NCBI GenBank assembly: GCA_018701105.1
Contig: JABIWD010000050.1
Location: forward strand, 1-44,943
Length of the DNA stretch: 44,943 nucleotides
From: Candidatus Uhrbacteria bacterium
GTDB taxonomy: Bacteria; Patescibacteriota; Patescibacteriia; UBA9934; UBA11717
Direction: 5' to 3'
Below are positions 39,596 to 44,943 of this stretch, in pieces (the stretch's first letter is position 1; every line of letters starts with the position of its first letter). Both the position numbers and the translations under genes were made by a program. The notes beneath the pieces are model-generated. The model was not told the DNA's origin and did not search any database. It worked only from the letters and a program-made list of their open reading frames with translations.

Positions 39596-39997
39596 TCAGC
39601 TTTCGTTCCTGATGATCGAGGTGCAGGCCGGTTCGGCGGGCGTAGGGCCCGCACTGCAGCACGCGGTCGCGCTGATCATCTGCGTCTCATCACGAGTCGC
39701 CCAGACGACGTAGGCCTTCTGCGTCCCGCTCGGGCACTTCGCATCCGAGGTTCTGCCGCCGAAGTCGCCCATGATCCTGACGTTGTTGAGATTCTGCGCT
39801 TGCATGAACTCGATCACGGCCACTTGATCGATGGAAGTCTCGTTCTTCTTCATCATGCGGATTGTGTCCACTGTGATGAACACCGTGATCGCCACCACTG
39901 CGATGCAGAACAACATCAGAAGCCGGAGCTTCACCGTAGTCCTCTTCGCTTCACGGTCGTCGTTGTCTGGCCGCCGTACTTGGTCTGTTCGCAACAT
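39596..39997 (-). CDS. GC-rich orphan, small membrane-anchored protein
   Basis: 133 aa from ATG 39997, with CTGGAGG six bases upstream. A basic N-terminus (DDREAKRTTVKLR) leads into one membrane helix (LLMLFCIAVVAITVFITV, ~25-42). The remaining ~85 residues should be outside the membrane and contain four Cys (CPSG, ACCSAG, ACTS) that may form disulfides. The tail is FGGRTSDAK, AYVVWATRDETQMISATACC. The overall shape recalls a type II or pilin-like anchored protein, but the glycine-phenylalanine-type pilin cleavage motif is absent. Promoter at 40021-40049 and a shared terminator make it a single-gene unit. Confidence 0.65.
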   Translation of the reverse strand: MLRTDQVRRPDNDDREAKRTTVKLRLLMLFCIAVVAITVFITVDTIRMMKKNETSIDQVAVIEFMQAQNLNNVRIMGDFGGRTSDAKCPSGTQKAYVVWATRDETQMISATACCSAGPTPAEPACTSIIRNES

Positions 39998-40020
39998 TTG
40001 GCACCTCCAGTTCTGGCGTG

Positions 40021-40049
40021 AACGTATCAACATTGAGGAGGGGTGTCAA
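40021..40049 (-). promoter_or_regulatory. Promoter of the 133-aa orphan
   Basis: Minus strand TTGACA (40049-40044), 17-base spacer, TACGTT (40026-40021). Confidence 0.65.
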
Positions 40050-40064
40050 TTGTATGTGCGGTTA

Positions 40065-40093
40065 TTGACGCACCCGCCGCTACATGATAAGCC
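40065..40093 (+). promoter_or_regulatory. Promoter of the 195-aa orphan
   Basis: TTGACG, 17-base spacer, TAAGCC; divergent from the promoter at 40021-40049, -35 boxes 15 bases apart. Confidence 0.55.
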
Positions 40094-40119
40094 TAGTGTG
40101 TCTTTCGAAAGGGGCAAAA

Positions 40120-40707
40120 ATGTCAGAAGCAGAAGAGGCAGAAGTAGAGGAAGAGGCGACGGAGGCGGAGGTGCCAGAGGCGGTGGCGGAGTACATCGAG
40201 CAGATCCGTGCTCACGGAGATTCGCAGCCGACGATGGAGTTGGTTCACGCGACTCGTGCATGGCTTCGGGCGTTGATGACGCACGTCAACTGGCCTCAGC
40301 CGTTCTCGCCGATGGCGGTGTTGAACGCGTACGTTGAGCCCGTGATCCACGCCATCGGTATGGACATGGGCTACGACACGGATGCTGGCGCGGCCGAGCT
40401 TCTCACCGTGAACACAATCCGGGCCGCTGTGCTCGAGATCGCTCGGCTGCGGCTGGGTACGCGGGTGATCGAGCAGGTCGGGACTATGCCGGGCATGAAG
40501 CTGTATCTGCAGCTGGTGTGCAGTGATGGTGAGTATGGGGACGTCGTGAGTCGGCAAGGCGAGCTCGGAGGAGCGGCTGGCGTTGCGAAGCTCATCATGG
40601 CGGCAAGCGAGTCGGGCTTGGTCCCGATCATTCCCGACGTCGACCCAGCCACAGACTTTCCCAACGCGCGGATCGTCTGCGAGCTGATCGAGTACGGCAC
40701 TCTCTAG
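40120..40707 (+). CDS. GC-rich orphan, 195 aa, acidic N-terminus, unknown function
   Basis: 195 aa from ATG 40120, with AAAGGGG five to six bases upstream. Residues 1-~25 are almost only Glu, Ala and Val (SEAEEAEVEEEATEAEVPEA) and probably disordered. The rest is helical: VAEYIEQIRAHGDSQPTMEL, HATRAWLRALMTHVNWPQP, AVLNAYVEPVIHAIGMDMGY, NTIRAAVLEIARLRLGTRVI and AAGVAKLIMAASESGLVPII. No membrane segment or motif is recognised. Own promoter and a GGGCGGCCC terminator. The extreme GC-rich codon choice contrasts with dnaN just upstream. Confidence 0.65.
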   Translation: MSEAEEAEVEEEATEAEVPEAVAEYIEQIRAHGDSQPTMELVHATRAWLRALMTHVNWPQPFSPMAVLNAYVEPVIHAIGMDMGYDTDAGAAELLTVNTIRAAVLEIARLRLGTRVIEQVGTMPGMKLYLQLVCSDGEYGDVVSRQGELGGAAGVAKLIMAASESGLVPIIPDVDPATDFPNARIVCELIEYGTL

Positions 40708-40709
40708 AC

Positions 40710-40748
40710 ACGGGCGGCCCGCACTGGGCCGCCTAATTTTTTTTAAAA
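40710..40748 (+). terminator. Terminator of the 195-aa orphan
   Basis: GGCGGCCC-gcact-GGGCCGCC then TAATTTTTTTT. Confidence 0.9.
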
Positions 40749-40798
40749 AAATAGCGCGGGCACGCACTTGCCCTATTACCTGAATTTGCTAGATCTAC

Positions 40799-40945
40799 AC
40801 CCCTCTGTCAAAGTTGCTTCGCCTTTGACATCTCCCCTCCGGAAGGGGAGAGGCGCACTTAGCTTTTCTAGCATCGCTAGTTTTCCAGCACCACCAGCAA
40901 AACCCCTCCCCTTACGAAGGGGAGGTGCCCGAAGGGCGGAGGGGT
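40799..40945 (-). repeat. REP-like composite repeat, copy D (inverted)
   Basis: 147 bp bounded by ACCCCTC and GAGGGGT, same orientation as copy B. Stem GTCAAA/TTTGAC, hairpins CTCCCCTCCGGAAGGGGAG and CCCCTTACGAAGGGG. This is the main content of the gene-free stretch 40748-40970. Confidence 0.88.
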
Positions 40946-40971
40946 CGGTGCGAGCAATTCAAGAACAGTCG

Positions 40972-41012
40972 AAACAAAAACACCACCCTCTCGGGTGGCG
41001 TTTTGCTTCTAA
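40972..41012 (-). terminator. Terminator of the 3D-domain gene
   Basis: Minus strand GCCACCC-gaga-GGGTGGTG followed by TTTTTG. Confidence 0.85.
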
Positions 41013-41018
41013 CTTACG

Positions 41019-41516
41019 TTAGAAAATCTCGATTGTTGTGTAGTGGACACCAAACTGAATGGCGTCGTCGTACTCGGTCATCCAGATGTCCGCTTTGTAA
41101 TTGTATCGCTTGTTCATTCGGTCTTTCACGATAAACACCTTATCTCCGTATAGCTCTGGGAAACGCACACGCGTATCCAGGGGGAGAAAGTTAGCAGCGA
41201 TCAATCCGTCACGAACGTGCGTACCATCGGCCGTATGAAACGGCGTCGAGTCGGTCTGGTTTGGCAACGAGTTGTATGCCGAAACCGGAATCGTCATCGT
41301 ATAAGATGGCGCACGGGTACCTGCAACAGGGAAGGTGGCCTCGTCGGTTACTGAAGCCTCAGCAACCAACTCGTCCAACATCGCTTGTGCATGAACAGTA
41401 GGCGCCGTCATTGGCACTACTGACACAAAAGACGAAAGCATCGCCATTGTTCCAAGTGCCGTGTTGTGAAGATATTTCTTCAAACGGATCTGGAATTTTT
41501 GGATGAACTTATTCAT
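41019..41516 (-). CDS. Exported 3D-domain (double-psi barrel) cell-wall-associated protein
   Basis: 165 aa from ATG 41516; the frame to 41591 begins with the TTG of the -35 box. A basic N-terminus and hydrophobic stretch (ALGTMAMLSSFVSVVPMTA) ending in VHAQA form a signal peptide. The mature part contains the 3D-type fold: YTMTIPVSAYNSLPNQTDST, HVRDGLIAANFLPLDTRVRF, DKVFIVKDRMNKRY and the Asp-rich ADIWMTEYDDAIQFGV. 3D domains occur in MltA/YabE-like lytic enzymes, but many CPR versions lack known catalytic context. It lies divergent from the penicillin-binding protein gene, supporting a peptidoglycan role. Confidence 0.85.
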   Translation of the reverse strand: MNKFIQKFQIRLKKYLHNTALGTMAMLSSFVSVVPMTAPTVHAQAMLDELVAEASVTDEATFPVAGTRAPSYTMTIPVSAYNSLPNQTDSTPFHTADGTHVRDGLIAANFLPLDTRVRFPELYGDKVFIVKDRMNKRYNYKADIWMTEYDDAIQFGVHYTTIEIF

Positions 41517-41562
41517 ATGTTTGCTGAATAATAAAAACTCCCTGTTAAAGGAGAACGACACA

Positions 41563-41591
41563 GTTATAACACATATATCCACTTTTGTCAA
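41563..41591 (-). promoter_or_regulatory. Promoter of the 3D-domain gene
   Basis: Minus strand TTGACA (41591-41586), exactly 17 bases, TATAAC (41568-41563). The leader is about 40 bases. Confidence 0.85.
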
Positions 41592-41670
41592 GGGGTAAAA
41601 CGTGTTTTTTGACCAATCTTAGCGGTATATTAGACCATCGTTTTTTAATCTTCTTGACGACTATCCACCA

Positions 41671-41699
41671 TTCTCGTACGGTCTCTTTTGTTGTATAAT
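41671..41699 (+). promoter_or_regulatory. Probable promoter of the penicillin-binding protein gene
   Basis: TATAAT at 41694-41699 with a weak -35, TTCTCG, 17 bases upstream; the start codon at 41720 follows about 20 bases later. Confidence 0.55.
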
Positions 41700-41719
41700 T
41701 CAATTCATACAAAGCCCAA

Positions 41720-44656
41720 ATGGCAGACCCACATTACAATAGATCTCATCGATGGAAGAAACACCGCTCTCGTCGACGCCGAGTAATTCGAAAGCCCAAG
41801 ATGGGGCTCAAGAAAAAGCTCGGTAAGTTTAAGGTGATTTTCTCAAGAGGATTCTTGGGGAACGTTCTTCTGTTTGGAGGTGTTTGTCTTGCCGGTGGAG
41901 TGGTGGTACTTGGTTTGACGTTCTTGTTTATAGGGCGCGACCTTCCAGATCCGAATGCGCTACAGGAACGGTCCATCGCACAGAGTACAAAGATCATGGA
42001 TCGTACCGGGGAGCATCAACTCTTTGAAATTTTTATTGATGAACGACGAACGCTGATCAAGCTCGACGAGATTCCTCAGCATTTGGTTGATGGTGTGATC
42101 GCGACAGAGGACACGCGGTTCTACGAGCATAAAGGTATTCGTCCACTAAGTATTGCGCGCGCAGTTTTCTATGGTGTGTTCACGAGTAAGAGAATTTCGG
42201 GAACATCGACGCTGACACAACAGTTGGTGAAGAACGCGATTCTTACAGATGAACGATCGATCACGCGAAAGCTCAAAGAAGCTATCTTGTCCGTGAAGCT
42301 TGAGCAGCGATACACGAAGGATGAAATTTTGCAGATTTACTTTAACGAGATTCCTTACGGTTCTACTAACTATGGAGTCGAGGCTGCATCACGGTCTTAC
42401 TTTGCGAAGAGCGCTTCCGAGTTGTCTTTGTCTGAGTCCGCAGTTTTGGCTGGGCTTCCAAAGGCACCGACAGCTTACTTGAATAATCCTGACGCTTTGA
42501 AGACTCGACGTGACTTTGTGTTGCGACGAATGTTCGAAGAGGGTTACATCACGGAAGAGGAAAAGAACACCGCGCAGGCAGATGAGCTTGTGTTGGAGCG
42601 AACGCTTGGAGAGATTGATGCGCCGCACTTTGTTTTCTATGTTAAGCAATTGCTCGAGGACGAGTTTGGCCAGCGTGCGGTTGAAGAGGGCGGTCTAACT
42701 GTCATCACCACGCTTGATTACGACTTGCAGGGGATTGCGCAGGAGGCAGTCACGGACTCAGTTGCAGCGAACGGCGAGTCGTTGAACTTTAGCAACGCCG
42801 CATTGGTAGCTATCGATCCTGCGAACGGACAGGTGTTGTCTATGGTGGGAAGTCACGATTACTTTGACGAGGAGAGTGACGGTGCTGTGAATGTTACGAC
42901 GCGATCGCGACAACCGGGATCGTCCATGAAGCCGTTGGCGTACACTGCTTTGTTTGAGGCGGGATACACGCCGAATACTGTTTTCTACGATGTTGAGACA
43001 GATTTCCCATCAGATGTAGGAACGTATCATCCACGAAACTACGACCTTTCTGAGCACGGTCCAGTTACAGTTCGAAAAGCTCTTCAAGGATCGCTAAACA
43101 TCACAGCGGTGAAAGCGTTGTACATGGTTGGCGTGTCGAACTTCCTAGATTTTGCAGATCGTATGGGCTACACGACGCTGGGAGACAGAAGCCGGTTTGG
43201 TTTGTCTGTGGTTCTGGGTGGAGGAGAGGTGACATTGCTTGAGCACACGAATGCATACGCAACTTTTGCGAATGATGGAGTTCGCAATGAGACGGTCGCA
43301 ATCATGAAGATCGAAGATGCTAAGGGTGAAGTGCTGTTTGACTATGAGGAAGAGAAGAAGGATGGTTCGCGGGTACTCGACGAGAATATTTCGCGGATGA
43401 TTACGAATGTTCTGTCTGATGACGGCGCGCGACAGTACGCGTTCGGTGGAGGTTCACAGCTTCAGCTTGGTGGACGACCGGTTGCGGCAAAGACGGGAAC
43501 AACTAACGACTATCGAGACGGTTGGACGCTTGGTTACACACCGCAGATTGCGATTGGAGTGTGGGGAGGGAACAACGACAACACTGCGATGGCGCGAGGA
43601 GCCGGTGGATCTTCCGTTGCAGCGCCAATTTGGAACAAGGTTATGCGAGGTTACCTTGCAGACAAGGCTGTTGTAGGTTTCCCTGGACCGAATATTCCTA
43701 ATCTTGGAAAACCTGCGTTGGACGGAGAGCTTGGATCGTCACAAACTTTGTTGATTGATCGCGTGTCAGGAAAACTTGCAACGGACGAGACTCCTGTACG
43801 ACTGCGTGATGAAAAAACTTTTGTTTCACATCACTCGATCCTTCACTATGTTGATCGAGCGGACAAGTTAGGCGCTCCACCTTTGTCTGATTCCAAAGAT
43901 CCTCAGTATCAGAACTGGGAATCTGCTGTTCAGGACTGGGTTACTCGCCAGGAGGAAGAGCTTGGAGAAGAGTTTGTGAACGAGGAGCCTCCGACAGAGT
44001 ATGACGATGTTCATACCGCCGCCAACGTTCCTGATGTGGACATTGAGTCACCGCGTAAGGACGACACACTGGAAAATCGAGAGGTTGAGATTCGGGCACG
44101 TGTTTCTGCGCGACGACCGGTCTCTCGTGTTGAGGCATACATTGATGGATTTTATCTTGGTGGAACTTCATCGTCACCATACGTGATCAATGCTGTGATT
44201 CCTGGATTCGTTCAGGCTGGTGATCGGAACATCCGTGTGGTTGCGTTTGATGACATGGAGAACGAGGGCGACGATATTGTTCGCGTGAACGTTCCTGGGA
44301 ACGATGCTGGATCGATTCAAGTTGTGGATCCACGTCCGGGACAGATCATCGTAAAAGTGAATCCAACGTACTCGGTGAAGCTTGAACTCGACGACCCTGC
44401 GAAGTACGAGAAGATTGATTTCTTCTTGGGACCACGAGGTGGGGGTGGGACGCTCACGGGATCGATCATTCAACCGGCTGGATTTATAGAAACGTTTACT
44501 TGGAATCTGCCAGAGCCAGGTGAATATATCTTGTCCGCGGTTGCCGTAGAAGCAGAGTCGGGTAACACGATACAGGCAGGAAATATTTTGCTGGAAGTAG
44601 AAGACCCAGCACCGGAGCCACCACCGGAGGGTGAGGATCCGGAAACAGAAGAATAG
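41720..44656 (+). CDS. Class A penicillin-binding protein (transglycosylase/transpeptidase)
   Basis: 978 aa. A very basic cytoplasmic start (RWKKHRSRRRRVIRKPK) and one membrane helix (~46-71) precede the GT51 glycosyltransferase with catalytic Glu130 in ATEDTRFYEHKG, TLTQQLVKN (~164-172) and the EILQIYFNEIPYG block (~202-214). The transpeptidase has SSMK at 401-404, SLN at 458-460 and KTGT at 591-594, so both activities look intact. Residues ~735-978 are extra: a Pro/Glu linker and two Ig/big-like beta domains (VDIESPRKDDTLENREVEIR; GSIQVVDPRPGQI), ending in a Pro/Glu-rich tail. It polymerises and crosslinks peptidoglycan outside the membrane. PBP1A-like; the gene symbol is left open. Confidence 0.95.
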   Translation: MADPHYNRSHRWKKHRSRRRRVIRKPKMGLKKKLGKFKVIFSRGFLGNVLLFGGVCLAGGVVVLGLTFLFIGRDLPDPNALQERSIAQSTKIMDRTGEHQLFEIFIDERRTLIKLDEIPQHLVDGVIATEDTRFYEHKGIRPLSIARAVFYGVFTSKRISGTSTLTQQLVKNAILTDERSITRKLKEAILSVKLEQRYTKDEILQIYFNEIPYGSTNYGVEAASRSYFAKSASELSLSESAVLAGLPKAPTAYLNNPDALKTRRDFVLRRMFEEGYITEEEKNTAQADELVLERTLGEIDAPHFVFYVKQLLEDEFGQRAVEEGGLTVITTLDYDLQGIAQEAVTDSVAANGESLNFSNAALVAIDPANGQVLSMVGSHDYFDEESDGAVNVTTRSRQPGSSMKPLAYTALFEAGYTPNTVFYDVETDFPSDVGTYHPRNYDLSEHGPVTVRKALQGSLNITAVKALYMVGVSNFLDFADRMGYTTLGDRSRFGLSVVLGGGEVTLLEHTNAYATFANDGVRNETVAIMKIEDAKGEVLFDYEEEKKDGSRVLDENISRMITNVLSDDGARQYAFGGGSQLQLGGRPVAAKTGTTNDYRDGWTLGYTPQIAIGVWGGNNDNTAMARGAGGSSVAAPIWNKVMRGYLADKAVVGFPGPNIPNLGKPALDGELGSSQTLLIDRVSGKLATDETPVRLRDEKTFVSHHSILHYVDRADKLGAPPLSDSKDPQYQNWESAVQDWVTRQEEELGEEFVNEEPPTEYDDVHTAANVPDVDIESPRKDDTLENREVEIRARVSARRPVSRVEAYIDGFYLGGTSSSPYVINAVIPGFVQAGDRNIRVVAFDDMENEGDDIVRVNVPGNDAGSIQVVDPRPGQIIVKVNPTYSVKLELDDPAKYEKIDFFLGPRGGGGTLTGSIIQPAGFIETFTWNLPEPGEYILSAVAVEAESGNTIQAGNILLEVEDPAPEPPPEGEDPETEE

Positions 44657-44694
44657 CTGGTACTGCTGAAACGAAAAGGTTGCTTCACTCCCGT

Positions 44695-44728
44695 TCGCAA
44701 TGACGTGCTGGTAGTGCTCGCAATGACG
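44695..44728 (+). repeat. TCGCAATGACG direct repeat pair
   Basis: TCGCAATGACG occurs at 44695-44705 and 44718-44728 between the penicillin-binding protein gene and its terminator; similar short words are common dispersed intergenic repeats in many bacterial genomes. Confidence 0.5.
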
Positions 44729-44735
44729 ATCTAGG

Positions 44736-44767
44736 AAAAATCGAGCTTTTACGAGCTCGGTTTTTGT
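44736..44767 (+). terminator. Terminator of the penicillin-binding protein gene
   Basis: CGAGCT / AGCTCG hairpin (CGAGCTTTTACGAGCTCG) then GTTTTTG. Confidence 0.75.
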
Positions 44768-44796
44768 TTGACGGTGGACGGTGTTGTTGGTACAAA
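44768..44796 (+). promoter_or_regulatory. Promoter of the gene cut by the right edge
   Basis: TTGACG, 17-base spacer, TACAAA. Confidence 0.55.
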
Positions 44797-44844
44797 GGTT
44801 AGGTTCGAGTTTGAGAGTGATCGAAACCTGTGCTGGAGGAGCTG

Positions 44845-44943
44845 ATGGGGAGTTTTACGGGAGCCGTATTTGCTTTGGGATATTTCGCGGCGTCGCTCGG
44901 TGGTTACGCGATTGGGCCAGTGACGAACACGCTGGGCCACTAC
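44845..44943 (+). CDS. Start of a GC-rich gene, truncated by the window edge
   Basis: 33 codons are visible: MGSFTGAVFALGYFAASLGG then YAIGPVTNTLGHY, with no stop. The ATG at 44845 has GGAGGAGC four to six bases upstream and a promoter at 44768. The start looks like a hydrophobic glycine/alanine-rich membrane segment. Layout and composition fit the other GC-rich single-gene units. Too short to assign a family. Confidence 0.55.
   Translation, partial: MGSFTGAVFALGYFAASLGGYAIGPVTNTLGHY

Noticed and set aside
1-44943. CRISPR array
   Set aside because: No set of regularly spaced direct repeats with unique spacers; the repeats present are dispersed and hairpin-forming.
1-44943. Alternative genetic code (TGA or TAG reassigned)
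   Set aside because: Both TGA and TAG end many well-defined genes here (for example holA neighbours, lspA overlap, dnaA, dnaN), so only the polA site is anomalous.

Overview
The window looks like the replication-origin neighbourhood of a Patescibacteria (CPR) chromosome, most likely a Parcubacteria-like lineage; I cannot fix the order or genus. Reasons: a reduced bacterial core set (dnaA, dnaN, holA, polA, rpmH, rnpA, yidD, rpsT, rpsO, pnp, xth, comM, lspA, one Xer recombinase), surface proteins with fibronectin-like and carboxypeptidase-regulatory-like domains, a 3D-domain protein, no biosynthetic operons, and heavy use of CGA for arginine in core genes. TGA and TAG both end many ordinary genes, so the code appears standard.

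Layout. 1-5311 (minus): three exported or surface proteins, the last cut by the left edge. 5320-6412: a gene-free stretch with three parS-like sites, tRNA-Arg(CCU), hairpins and two inverted copies of a REP-like repeat. 6470-8674: rmuC, a deoxyribosyltransferase-like gene, maf and a zinc-ribbon gene in one operon. 8748-11516: three GC-rich, separately transcribed genes (TrpF-like barrel, NAD-epimerase, HD-domain protein). 11576-15707: rpsT, holA and polA; polA carries an in-frame TAG. 15863-18562: a GC-rich orphan, a small RNA candidate, xth, an Smr protein and tRNA-His. 18724-25530: ABC exporter, M15 peptidase, an HExxH protein, a slipin, a tRNA-Arg(UCU) transcript with a long hairpin leader, the Xer recombinase and an orphan. 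25600-30344: rpsO, NYN-domain gene, pnp and a membrane-anchored unknown. 30361-33338: perfect DnaA boxes, a ~390-nt RNA candidate, then dksA-like/lspA/comM. 33391-35605: REP-like repeat with a DUF559 endonuclease gene and three more small genes. 35671-39551: rpmH-rnpA-yidD, dnaA, the origin unwinding region and dnaN. 39560-44943: two divergent GC-rich orphans, a repeat, a 3D-domain protein, a class A penicillin-binding protein and the start of another GC-rich unit.

Two styles of gene are interleaved. Core genes have moderate GC, weak or no Shine-Dalgarno sequences and CGA-rich arginine codons. About ten others (8804, 9691, 10791, 15863, 20549, 25159, 33984, 35006, 39596, 40120, and the partial gene at 44845) are GC-rich, nearly all have a strong Shine-Dalgarno sequence, most have their own TTGAC-type promoter, and the complete ones end in a GC-rich terminator. 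They resemble phage 'moron' units scattered through the core chromosome, and they are the most system-like feature of the window. Other points worth a second look are the polA amber codon, the parS cluster, the two RNA candidates at 17.1 and 30.5 kb, the hairpin-flanked tRNA-Arg transcript with its 20-bp palindromic divergent promoter, and the REP-like repeats with compensatory stem changes.
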